Shown here in pieces: positions 6,490 through 13,397 of a stretch of 38,173 bases of DNA (position 1 is the first letter of the stretch; each line of letters starts with the position of its first letter). The notes under the pieces are model-generated. The model was not told the DNA's origin, did not search any database, and saw nothing but the letters and a program-made list of their open reading frames with translations. Both the position numbers and the translations under genes were made by a program. Source of the stretch: an uncultured Bacillota bacterium (GTDB taxonomy: Bacteria > Bacillota > Clostridia > Oscillospirales > Oscillospiraceae); NCBI GenBank assembly GCA_947645675.1, contig CANSDP010000017.1, positions 1-38,173 on the forward strand. The letters run 5' to 3'.

Positions 6490-7383
6490 TTAGTCTTTCA
6501 CATAGCCGAAATTCTGGATGGCTGCCGGGTTGTCCCGCCAATTCTCCTTGACCTTGACCCAGGCCTTTAAAAATACCTTGGCCCCAATGAATTTTTCCAT
6601 GTCCTGCCGGGCCAGGGTGGACGCCTTTTTCAGCATCCCCCCGCCCTTGCCGATGATAATGCCCTTGTGACTGTTTTTCTCGCAGTAGATGGTGGCCTCC
6701 ACCTCGATAACCTCGTCGTCCCGCTCGGCGAAGCGGGTAATCTCCACGGCGGTGCCGTGGGGAATTTCCTTGTCCAGCAGGAGAAGCAGTTTTTCCCGCA
6801 TAATCTCGGCCATCATTTGGCGCTCGGGCTGGTCGGAGGTCATGTCCTCGGGGAAGAGCTGGGGCCCCTCAGGAAGAAAGCCCTCCAGCACGTTGAGCAG
6901 CTCCTCCACTCCCTGGCCCGTCCTGGCGGAGATGGGCACCACCGCGTCGAAGTCATACTCGCCGCTGTACACCTGGATGACCTCCAGCAGCTTTTCCTTC
7001 TGCTCCAGGGTGTCTGCCTTGTTGATGGCCAGCACGGCGGGACAGCCCAGGGCCTTGATCCGGGCGATCAGCTGCCCCTCCGGCTCCCCCACATGGGGGA
7101 TGGGCTCCACCAGCAGGAGGACAGCGTCCACGTCGGACACGCTCTCCCTCACCACGTTGACCATGTAGTCCCCCAGCCGGGTCCGGGCCTTGTGGAGACC
7201 GGGGGTGTCCACAAAGACGAACTGGCTCTCCCCCCGGTTCTTGATGCCGCAGATGCGGTTCCTGGTGGTCTGGGGCTTGTTGGTGACAATGGCCACCTTC
7301 TCCCCCACAAAGGCGTTGGTCAGGGTGGACTTGCCCACATTGGGCCGTCCGCAGATGGTGATAATGCCGCTTTTTTTAATCAT
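6490..7383 (-). CDS. era: GTPase Era
   Basis: A 297-residue GTPase that binds the 3' end of 16S rRNA and helps 30S maturation. G1 is GRPNVGKST (12-20), G2 the TTRNRICG segment, G3 DTPG, G4 NKAD and G5 SARTGQG. The C-terminal KH domain has GIIIGKGGGMLKK. Length is normal. ATG 7383 is preceded by GAGG about seven bases upstream. Genes ybeY, a small membrane protein, era, yqzL, recO and the nucleotidyltransferase-HEPN gene all point left with short gaps and may share transcripts. Confidence 0.97.
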   Translation of the reverse strand: MIKKSGIITICGRPNVGKSTLTNAFVGEKVAIVTNKPQTTRNRICGIKNRGESQFVFVDTPGLHKARTRLGDYMVNVVRESVSDVDAVLLLVEPIPHVGEPEGQLIARIKALGCPAVLAINKADTLEQKEKLLEVIQVYSGEYDFDAVVPISARTGQGVEELLNVLEGFLPEGPQLFPEDMTSDQPERQMMAEIMREKLLLLLDKEIPHGTAVEITRFAERDDEVIEVEATIYCEKNSHKGIIIGKGGGMLKKASTLARQDMEKFIGAKVFLKAWVKVKENWRDNPAAIQNFGYVKD

Positions 7384-7435
7384 AGGTAATCCTCACTTTC
7401 TTGCCGGGTGTGAGCGGTTCCCCGGACATCTTTGG

Positions 7436-7639
7436 TTAATGATATTTCTTGTACAGGTCCTCATGGAACACATGCTTGCGCACAAGGCGGGTCACGAACA
7501 TCAGGACGCAGGCCATCGCGCAGGTAACGATATAGGGGGTCAGGTCGAACTCAAAATTCCAGTTCTTCCCCTCCCGGCGGCCCATCTCCTCATAGTCGTC
7601 AAATTCGTCCTCAATGGCGGTCAGTCTGATTTTTTTCAT
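7436..7639 (-). CDS. Small single-pass membrane protein, function unknown
   Basis: A 67-residue protein with an acidic N-terminal part (EDEFDDYEE) and one membrane segment (PYIVTCAMACVLMFVTRLV, about residues 35-53), ending in a basic-aromatic tail (RKHVFHEDLYKKYH). AAGGAG lies about nine bases before ATG 7639. It sits between era and ybeY, the place where dgkA and cdd are found in Bacillus; it resembles neither. I do not recognise a family. Confidence 0.65.
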   Translation of the reverse strand: MKKIRLTAIEDEFDDYEEMGRREGKNWNFEFDLTPYIVTCAMACVLMFVTRLVRKHVFHEDLYKKYH

Positions 7640-7682
7640 AACAATTCTCCTTCTTATGATAATCTTATTGGATACGACAGCT

Positions 7683-7752
7683 GTAGGGCGGGCGGTGGCC
7701 GCCCGTAAATCTTGCAGGTTCCCTCTGGCGGGCGGCTACAGGCCGCCCCTAC
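7683..7752. repeat. Palindromic repeat, family C copy 1
   Basis: Starts GTAGGGCGGGCGG and ends GCCGCCCCTAC. Each half is itself a hairpin (GGGCGGGCGG-T-GGCCGCCCG; GGCGGGCGGCTACAGGCCGCC). It lies between the small membrane protein gene and ybeY. It shares the GTAGGG...CCCTAC ends with the elements at 11129, 22968, 23069 and 29677. Confidence 0.75.
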
Positions 7753-7755
7753 GGA

Positions 7756-8256
7756 TCAATCCCTGGTAATCCCCAGCCTGCCCAGGATAGCCTCCTCCCG
7801 CTGGCGCATCTGGGCCTTCATAGACCCCTCGTCCAGGTGGTCATAGCCCAGCAGGTGGAGCACCGAGTGAACAGCCAGATAGCACACCTCCCGCTCCGTG
7901 CTGTGGCCGTACTCCACCGCCTGGGCGTTGGCCCGCTCCAGGGAGATCATCATATCCCCCAGATATACCTTGTCCGCTCCGGGGTCCGCCCACTCCGCCC
8001 GGGGCTTATCGCCGGGCTTCATGGGGAACATTGGGAAGGACAGCACGTCGGTGGCCCGGTCTACCCCCCGGTTGGCCAGGTTGGTCTCCCGGATGAGCCC
8101 ATCATCGGTGACGATCACGGCGACCACGCAGGGCACGCCCACCTCCTCGGCCTCCAGGGCGGCCAGGACAGAGCGGCGGATCTGCTCCTCCACCGCCGGG
8201 GGGACCTCCATCGTCTCATCCATATAGCCCGCTTCGATATAGACCTCATGGTCCAT
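7756..8256 (-). CDS. ybeY: Endoribonuclease YbeY (16S rRNA 3' processing)
   Basis: A 166-residue zinc metalloprotein of the UPF0054 family, needed for 16S rRNA maturation and ribosome quality control. The metal motif H-x3-H-x5-H is present as HSVLHLLGYDH (H130, H134, H140), and the TDVLSFP block (69-75) is typical. Start ATG 8256 has GGAGGGA about seven bases upstream. It is the first gene of the leftward run that continues with the membrane protein and era; the same gene order (ybeY then era) occurs across Firmicutes. Confidence 0.96.
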   Translation of the reverse strand: MDHEVYIEAGYMDETMEVPPAVEEQIRRSVLAALEAEEVGVPCVVAVIVTDDGLIRETNLANRGVDRATDVLSFPMFPMKPGDKPRAEWADPGADKVYLGDMMISLERANAQAVEYGHSTEREVCYLAVHSVLHLLGYDHLDEGSMKAQMRQREEAILGRLGITRD

Positions 8257-8371
8257 CGGCTATCCCTCCTCTCTGTCCGTCTATTATACGAAAAATATTC
8301 TGTCAGGTCAAACATATTTTCTCCGCTTTGCGGAAAACTAGCCGCAAACATCACAGACGGGACGTGAACGC

Positions 8372-9385
8372 ATGACAACGAAAAAAATTGGGGCCCAGAC
8401 GGCGGCGCTGGCCAACCCACCCACCCTGGCCGCCTGGGCCAACGTGGCGGGCAAGAAGGAGGGGGCGGGCCCTCTGGCCGACACCTTCGACTATATCGAC
8501 GGTGACGACACCTTCGGCGAGGCCACCTGGGAGAAGTCGGAGAGCTCCATGCAGAAGCAGGCCCTCTCCCTGGCCCTGAACAAGGTGGGCCAAGCAGCCT
8601 CGGCCCTGGACTGGCTCTTTGCCGGCGACCTTTTGAATCAGTGCATCGGCTCCTCCTTTGCCGCCCGGGAACAGCAAGTGCCCTTCTTTGGCCTGTACGG
8701 GGCCTGCTCCACCATGGGGGAGGGGCTGGCCCTGGCCTCCATGACTTTGGACGGAGGCTTTGGGGAGTGGGCGGCAGTGACCGCCTCCTCCCACTTCTGC
8801 TCGGCGGAGCGGCAGTACCGCACCCCCCTGGAGTATGGCGGCCAGCGCACCCCCACCTCCCAGTGGACGGCCACAGCCGCCGGAGCGGCCATCCTGGCCC
8901 GGGAGGGCCCGGGGCCCTATATCACCCACGTCACCGTGGGTAAGATCGTGGACAAGGGGGTCACCGACACCAACAACATGGGCGCGGCCATGGCTCCCGC
9001 CGCTCACGCCACCATCACCGCCCACTTTCAGGACACGGGCCGCTCTCCCAGCAGCTACGACATGATCTTCACCGGCGACCTGGGCGTGCTGGGCAGCGAG
9101 CTGCTCATTGAGCTGCTCCGTCAGGACGGCATCCAGGTGAAAAACCACGCCGACTGCGGGTCTATGCTCTTCGACATCAAAAATCAGGATGTCCACTGCG
9201 GCGGGTCGGGCTGCGGGTGCTGTGCCTCGGTGCTCACCGGGTATATTCTCAATAATCTGAAGGCGGACAAGTGGAAAAATATCCTCTTCTGCCCCACCGG
9301 AGCCCTCCACTCCCCCACCTCCGCCTTTCAGGGGGAAAGCATCCCCGGTATCTGTCACGCAATCGCTATTTCGACGACAAAATAA
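8372..9385 (+). CDS. spoVAD: Stage V sporulation protein AD
   Basis: A 337-residue thiolase-fold protein of the SpoVAD family. It belongs to the inner-membrane complex that moves dipicolinic acid into and out of the forespore, and the protein binds dipicolinate. Family blocks seen: DDTFGEATWEKSES, FGLYGACSTMGEGL, ASSHFCSAERQYR, FTGDLGVLGSELL, and the Cys-rich GGSGCGCCASV. The ribosome binding site is weak (GGGACG). A CATATTTT at 8313-8320, about 15 bases after an AAAATA run, could be a forespore sigma-G type promoter, but the match is poor. spoVAE follows after nine bases. spoVAC, normally just upstream, is absent. Confidence 0.95.
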   Translation: MTTKKIGAQTAALANPPTLAAWANVAGKKEGAGPLADTFDYIDGDDTFGEATWEKSESSMQKQALSLALNKVGQAASALDWLFAGDLLNQCIGSSFAAREQQVPFFGLYGACSTMGEGLALASMTLDGGFGEWAAVTASSHFCSAERQYRTPLEYGGQRTPTSQWTATAAGAAILAREGPGPYITHVTVGKIVDKGVTDTNNMGAAMAPAAHATITAHFQDTGRSPSSYDMIFTGDLGVLGSELLIELLRQDGIQVKNHADCGSMLFDIKNQDVHCGGSGCGCCASVLTGYILNNLKADKWKNILFCPTGALHSPTSAFQGESIPGICHAIAISTTK

Positions 9386-9394
9386 GGTGATTTT

Positions 9395-9751
9395 ATGGAA
9401 TATTTCAACGCGTTTCTCTGCGGGGGCATCCTGTGCGTCATCGGACAGGTGCTCATTGACAAGACCCCTCTCACCCCGGCGAAAATTCTGGTGTCCTACG
9501 TCACCGCCGGGGTAATCCTCAGCGGCGTCGGGGTGTACCAATATCTGGTGGACTGGGGCGGCGCGGGGGCCACGGTGCCCCTCACCGGCTTCGGCCACCT
9601 TCTGGCCAAGGGGGTCAAAAAGGCGGTGGGGGAGGAGGGCCTGATCGGCGCCCTCACCGGCGGCTCCACCGCCGCCGCCGGAGGGATTACCGCCGCTATC
9701 TTCTTCGGCTTTCTGGTGGCCCTCATCTGCAAGCCCAAGCCCAAAGCGTAG
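9395..9751 (+). CDS. spoVAE: Stage V sporulation protein AE (SpoVAEB type)
   Basis: A 118-residue membrane protein of the SpoVAE(b) family, part of the dipicolinate channel together with SpoVAC and SpoVAD. Hydrophobic segments span about residues 4-22, 30-50 and 90-113, with conserved GQVLID and GGSTAAAGG motifs. AAGGTG before ATG 9395 serves as ribosome binding site. It is co-transcribed with spoVAD. Length is typical of the short SpoVAEB form. Confidence 0.93.
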   Translation: MEYFNAFLCGGILCVIGQVLIDKTPLTPAKILVSYVTAGVILSGVGVYQYLVDWGGAGATVPLTGFGHLLAKGVKKAVGEEGLIGALTGGSTAAAGGITAAIFFGFLVALICKPKPKA

Positions 9752-9894
9752 CAAAATTTTCTCCTTGCATCCATCGGGCCGCTGTGCCATAAGAAGGCCA
9801 GCAAAGATAGCGGTAATAATGGCAGAATGGCAGTTCTCCGGAGGGCATTTTAAGGCCCCAGGCCTACTGTCCCTTGCCGTGCCGGTCAAGCCGT

Positions 9895-9932
9895 AAAAAC
9901 AGACCGCCTCTCCATCTTGGGGAGGCGGTCTG
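9895..9932 (-). terminator. Intrinsic terminator after plsX
   Basis: An 11-pair stem (9900-9910 with 9922-9932) is followed on the minus strand by TTTTT (9895-9899), directly past the plsX stop. From the plus strand it could also catch spoVAE transcripts. The stretch 9752-9894 shows nothing else that I can support. Confidence 0.85.
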
Positions 9933-9936
9933 CTGT

Positions 9937-10977
9937 TCATTTCTTCTCTGCGGACGCCGGGGTATCGACGCGCATGAGGTCAATATTTTCGGTAATGCTC
10001 TCGATCATGCCGGAGGCGGCGAAGTCCCTGGCCTGACGGACGGCGTTCTGGATGGCGTAGGCGTTGGAGGAGCCGTGGGCCTTGATAACGGGCTTGGAGA
10101 TGCCCACCAGGGCGGTGCCCCCCACCTCGTTGGAGTCCATCAGCTTTTTAAAGCCCTTCAGCCCGCCGGACACCAGCAGGGCGGCCAGCTTTGTGACAAG
10201 GCTTTTCTTAAACATCCGCTTCATCTCCCGGGCCAGAAAAATCCCGGTGCCCTCCATAGTCTTGAGGAAGATATTTCCGGAATAGCCGTCGGCTACAATC
10301 ACGTCCACCGCGCCCTCTACCGCTTCCCGGGCCTCCACGTTGCCCACGAAGTTGATGCGCCCAGCCTCTCCCGCCGCCTCCAGCATGGGGTAGACGGTGG
10401 TTTGCAGGGCGGTGCCCTTGGAGGGCTCCGCGCCGATGTTCAGCAGTCCCACCTTGGGACTGGAACGGCCCAACACCTTCTCGGCGTAGTAGGAGCCCAT
10501 ATAGGCGAACTGGAGTAAGTACTCCGGGGGGCACTCGGCGTTGGCTCCGCAGTCGATGAGCACCGCGCCCCCGTTCCCCGTGGGCACCACGGGGGCCAGC
10601 GCCGCCCGGCGGATACCCTTGATCCGCTTGGCCACCAGGGTGGCCCCGGACAGCAGGGCCCCGGTGGACCCGGCGGAGACAAAGGCGTCCCCCGTGCCAT
10701 CCTTCAGCAGGTTCAGCCCCACCGTGAGGGAGGAGTCCTTTTTCTTTCGGAAGGCGGTGGCCGGGTCGTCACACATCTCCACCACCTCGCTGGCGTGGCT
10801 CACCGCCACCCCGGAGGGCAGATCGCTGATACCGTTATCAGCCAGGGTTTTGAGGATCTCCTCACCCCTGCCCACCAGAATGATGTCAACTCCATATTCC
10901 CGGTTAGCCTGAATGGCCCCCATTACCGGGGCCTGGGGCGCGTTGTCCCCGCCCATGGCGTCTACAATGATTTTCAT
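9937..10977 (-). CDS. plsX: Phosphate acyltransferase PlsX
   Basis: A 346-residue PlsX, which makes acyl-phosphate from acyl-ACP for phosphatidic acid synthesis (PlsX-PlsY route). Family blocks: MKIIVDAMGGDNAP at the start, FVSAGSTGALLSG, LIDCGANAECPPEYLLQFA, GLLNIGAEPSKGT and VADGYSGNIFLKT. Start ATG 10977 is the conserved one; the frame open to 11250 runs through a repeat element. The site AAAGGA upstream is weak. It stands alone here: neither rpmF nor fabH/acpP is adjacent. The upstream side is filled by a palindromic repeat, and no promoter is obvious. Confidence 0.95.
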   Translation of the reverse strand: MKIIVDAMGGDNAPQAPVMGAIQANREYGVDIILVGRGEEILKTLADNGISDLPSGVAVSHASEVVEMCDDPATAFRKKKDSSLTVGLNLLKDGTGDAFVSAGSTGALLSGATLVAKRIKGIRRAALAPVVPTGNGGAVLIDCGANAECPPEYLLQFAYMGSYYAEKVLGRSSPKVGLLNIGAEPSKGTALQTTVYPMLEAAGEAGRINFVGNVEAREAVEGAVDVIVADGYSGNIFLKTMEGTGIFLAREMKRMFKKSLVTKLAALLVSGGLKGFKKLMDSNEVGGTALVGISKPVIKAHGSSNAYAIQNAVRQARDFAASGMIESITENIDLMRVDTPASAEKK

Positions 10978-11022
10978 GGTATTTCCTTTCTGTTCTGCGG
11001 CGGTGTTTACAGGTTTCCTCCC

Positions 11023-11295
11023 AAAAGCCTCCTTTTGAAAGGAGGTGCCCCAGTTCGCAAACTGGGGCGGAGGATTGCATTTTGGCGAAGCCAAAATATG
11101 CGAAGCAAACGAGGGTTTTGAGCCCTCTGTAGGGCGGGACGACTCGGCCCGCCGCCCACGGAGAGCGGGTGCCCTCGGGAGAACGGCGCGCCGGGGTCGT
11201 CGCGCCCTACATGCGTTTACTTCGTATGTTTCGCCTGCGGCGAAACGCAATCCTCAGTCAGCTTCGCTGACAGCTCCTTTCAAAAGGAGCCTTTT
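11023..11295. repeat. Large palindromic repeat, family A copy 1 (with inserted family B element)
   Basis: The 22-base terminal inverted repeats differ at one base: AAAAGCCTCCTTTTGAAAGG at the left, its mirror at the right. Each end is itself a hairpin with a T run pointing outward, so it could stop transcription in both directions. Inner paired blocks include GGAGGATTGC with GCAATCCTC, and GCGAAGC with CTTCGTA. A family B element (11129-11210) sits at the centre. This fills the gene-free space between plsX and the XRE gene at 11299. Confidence 0.8.
11129..11210. repeat. Palindromic repeat, family B copy 1
   Basis: GTAGGGCGGGACGACTCGG... at one end and ...GGGGTCGTCGCGCCCTAC at the other: imperfect inverted ends of about 20 bases around a GC-rich core. 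Close relatives lie at 22968-23048 and 29677-29750. Confidence 0.8.
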
Positions 11296-11298
11296 TCC

Positions 11299-11529
11299 CT
11301 AGACCAGCGGCCTGGGCTCGTCAATCAGACCCAGGAGGTAGTCGGCGGATACGTTGTAGTGCTGGCAGATAGCGGCTAATTTGTCAAAGGAGGTTGCTCT
11401 GCGGCCATTTTCAATATCGCTGATGGTAGATTGTTTTACACCAATTGCGTCAGCCAGATCAGCCTGCTGTTCTTTACGGGCTTTTCGCAATTTTTTGACT
11501 CTCATGCAAAAAACATCCTTATGAAGCAT
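11299..11529 (-). CDS. Small XRE-family regulator
   Basis: A 76-residue protein that is almost wholly a Cro/C1-type HTH: KKLRKARKEQQADLADAIG-VKQSTISDIENGRRATSFDKLAAI, then CQHYNVSADYLLGL, the common ending of XRE regulators. ATG 11529 has AAGGGGGT about six bases upstream; the frame open to 11547 starts inside the opposing promoter. It is divergent from the small gene at 11602 with a 15-base palindrome between them (11560-11574), so it probably represses that gene and itself. Its stop lies four bases from a repeat element. It resembles the XRE protein at 23500 in size and setting. Confidence 0.85.
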   Translation of the reverse strand: MLHKDVFCMRVKKLRKARKEQQADLADAIGVKQSTISDIENGRRATSFDKLAAICQHYNVSADYLLGLIDEPRPLV

Positions 11530-11540
11530 AGAATACCCCC

Positions 11541-11574
11541 TTGACAAATTACGCTACATGCGATAATATATCGC
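11541..11574 (+). promoter_or_regulatory. Promoter with palindromic operator for the gene at 11602
   Basis: TTGACA (11541-11546), 17-base spacer, TAATAT (11564-11569). A perfect palindrome, GCGATA-ATA-TATCGC (11560-11574), covers the -10 box. This is the likely site of the XRE protein encoded to the left. Confidence 0.65.
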
Positions 11575-11601
11575 TAATTTATATATCTGGTGGTGTTACA
11601 T

Positions 11602-11826
11602 ATGGAAAAGCAAATACAGGAATTTTTCTTCGACGAACAGGATCGAGGCCATCTCGTCTTTGAGGATGACCCCCAATACGCCGACCTGCTTTACCAAAGC
11701 CTGTCCCTCTTCCCGGATGGCGACCTGCCCGGTCCGGTCTTTGATCTGCTGGAAACCGCCAACTGCATCTCCTTCGCCCACGGGCTGAAATTGGGGCTGA
11801 GGCTGCGGGAGTGGACGGCGCTATAG
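11602..11826 (+). CDS. Small protein of unknown function (possibly DUF6809-like)
   Basis: A 74-residue protein: MEKQIQEFFFDEQDRGHL..., a middle rich in Asp and Leu, and an ending with FAHGLKLGLRL. That ending and the overall length recall the DUF6809-type small proteins of clostridial mobile regions, but I cannot confirm the match. ATG 11602 is preceded by a weak GGTGGTG. It is divergent from an XRE regulator with a palindromic operator between them, and its last six bases overlap the end of convergent trmFO. Confidence 0.6.
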   Translation: MEKQIQEFFFDEQDRGHLVFEDDPQYADLLYQSLSLFPDGDLPGPVFDLLETANCISFAHGLKLGLRLREWTAL

Positions 11827-13122
11827 CTCCAGCTTTTCCTGCGCCTCCAGGGCCCGCCGGGAGATTTCGGCGTTCTTGTTCCGCTTGCCCTTCACCCGGT
11901 AGCCCAGCTGAGGGATCAAGCCGAAGTTGATATTCATCGGTTGAAAGTTTACCACACTTTGGTCGCTGATGTAAAGGGCCAATGCGCCCATTGCGGTCTC
12001 CCGGGGGAAATTGACCGGCTCTTTCCCCTCCAGACGCCGGGCCAGCTCCACAGCTGCCAGACAGCCCGAGGCGGTGGACTCCACATAGCCCTCCACCCCG
12101 GTGATCTGCCCCGCGAACATGAGCCGCTCCCGTCCCCGCACCCGGTAGTACCGGTCCAGCAGCCGGGGGGAGTCCAGGAAAGTGTTCCGGTGCATCACGC
12201 CGTACCGGACGTACTCCGCGTTTTTCAGGGCGGGGATCATGGAAAAGACCCGCTTCTGCTCGGGGAAGCGCAGATGGGTCTGGAAGCCCACGATGTTGTA
12301 GATGGATCCCTGGGCGTTGTCCTTCCGGAGCTGGACCACGGCGAAGGGCTCCTTCCCCGTCTTGGGGTCCTTCAGGCCGACGGGCTTCAAGGGGCCGTAG
12401 CACAGGGTGTCCCGCCCCCGGCGGGCCATCACCTCCACCGGCATACAGCCTTCGAAAACGCCGGCGTCCTCAAAGCCGTGGACCTCCGCCTCCTGGGCCT
12501 GGGTCAGCTCGGTCCAGAAGGCGTCGTACTCCTCCGCCGTCAGGGGGCAGTTGATGTAGTCGGGGGTCCCCCGGTCGTACCGGGAGGCAAACCAGGCGCT
12601 GTCCATGTCGATGCTGTCGAAGGTAACCAGGGGGGCGGCGGCGTCGAAGAAGTTGAGGTACTTACTGTCGGGGAACAGTTCCCCGATCTTCTCCGACAGG
12701 GCCTCGCTGGTCAGCGGGCCGGTGGCGATGATGACGTTTCCCTCCGCTGGGATTGACCTGACCTCCCCCTCTGTCACAGTGATATTGGGGTGATCTTTGA
12801 TTTTTTCCGTGATGGCGGCGGCAAAGGCGTGGCGGTCCACCGCCAGGGCCCCGCCCGCCTCCACCCGGTGGGCGTCGGCGCAGGACATGATGAGAGAGCC
12901 GCACCGGCGCAGCTCCTCCTTGAGCAGGCCCACCGCATTCTCCAGCTGGTCGGAGCGCAGGGAGTTGGAGCAGACCAGCTCCCCGAAATATTCCGTGTGG
13001 TGGGCGGGGGACATTTTTGCGGGCTTCATCTCCCGCAGCTCCACGGGAATCCCCCGCCGGGCCAGCTGCCACGCGGCCTCGCTCCCCGCCAGGCCCGCGC
13101 CGATGACGATTACTTTTTCCAT
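11821..13122 (-). CDS. trmFO: Methylenetetrahydrofolate-tRNA (uracil-54-C5) methyltransferase TrmFO
   Basis: A 433-residue folate- and FAD-dependent enzyme that makes ribothymidine at position 54 of tRNA in most Firmicutes. The FAD-binding GAGLAG is at residues 8-13, and family blocks are plain: ELREMKP, FGELVCSNSLRS, LLKEELRRCGS, VDRHAFA, MPVEVMARRG, FAGQITGVEGYVES, NINFGLIP. Length is normal. It lies downstream of topA and dprA, an arrangement common in Firmicutes. A 48-residue ORF with its own consensus promoter lies just before it, and that promoter probably also serves trmFO. Confidence 0.97.
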   Translation of the reverse strand: MEKVIVIGAGLAGSEAAWQLARRGIPVELREMKPAKMSPAHHTEYFGELVCSNSLRSDQLENAVGLLKEELRRCGSLIMSCADAHRVEAGGALAVDRHAFAAAITEKIKDHPNITVTEGEVRSIPAEGNVIIATGPLTSEALSEKIGELFPDSKYLNFFDAAAPLVTFDSIDMDSAWFASRYDRGTPDYINCPLTAEEYDAFWTELTQAQEAEVHGFEDAGVFEGCMPVEVMARRGRDTLCYGPLKPVGLKDPKTGKEPFAVVQLRKDNAQGSIYNIVGFQTHLRFPEQKRVFSMIPALKNAEYVRYGVMHRNTFLDSPRLLDRYYRVRGRERLMFAGQITGVEGYVESTASGCLAAVELARRLEGKEPVNFPRETAMGALALYISDQSVVNFQPMNINFGLIPQLGYRVKGKRNKNAEISRRALEAQEKLEL

Positions 13123-13176
13123 AGTCGTTCCTCTTCCAGAAAATTGAGTGGGACGGCTGGCCGCCGCCCCACAACT

Positions 13177-13323
13177 TTAATCCTCCAGTGTGGTCTGCAA
13201 ATCGCTCAGAAGGGCTTCCAGCATTTTCTGCTTCTTATCTGGGTCAGGCTCAGCGATTGAATCCTTCAGATCCCGGATAATGACTCTCAGAAAGCCATTG
13301 AACTGCTTATCTGTCTGTCCCAT
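13177..13323 (-). CDS. Small 48-residue protein, function unknown
   Basis: The ORF starts MGQTDKQFNGFLRVIIRDLK and ends SDLQTTLED. It is charged, probably helical and has no membrane segment. AAGGAGG lies nine bases before ATG 13323, and a full-consensus promoter (13355-13383) stands just upstream, so expression is likely. It sits between topA and trmFO with 54 bases to the latter. I do not recognise the family. The combination of an ideal Shine-Dalgarno and an ideal promoter argues against a chance ORF. Confidence 0.65.
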   Translation of the reverse strand: MGQTDKQFNGFLRVIIRDLKDSIAEPDPDKKQKMLEALLSDLQTTLED

Positions 13324-13354
13324 TTTTCAGTCCTCCTTGTATTAGTATAGCAAT

Positions 13355-13383
13355 ATTATACAATAAATTTCCGCTCATGTCAA
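13355..13383 (-). promoter_or_regulatory. Full-consensus promoter before the 48-residue ORF and trmFO
   Basis: On the minus strand, TTGACA (13378-13383), 17-base spacer, TATAAT (13355-13360). A second possible -10 box, TATACT, lies at 13344-13349. It sits 15 bases past the topA stop. Confidence 0.85.
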
Positions 13384-13397
13384 AGGAAATGATGGGC

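Noticed and set aside
9819..9896. A 25-codon ORF downstream of spoVAE
   Set aside because: No ribosome binding site and no features; too short to support.
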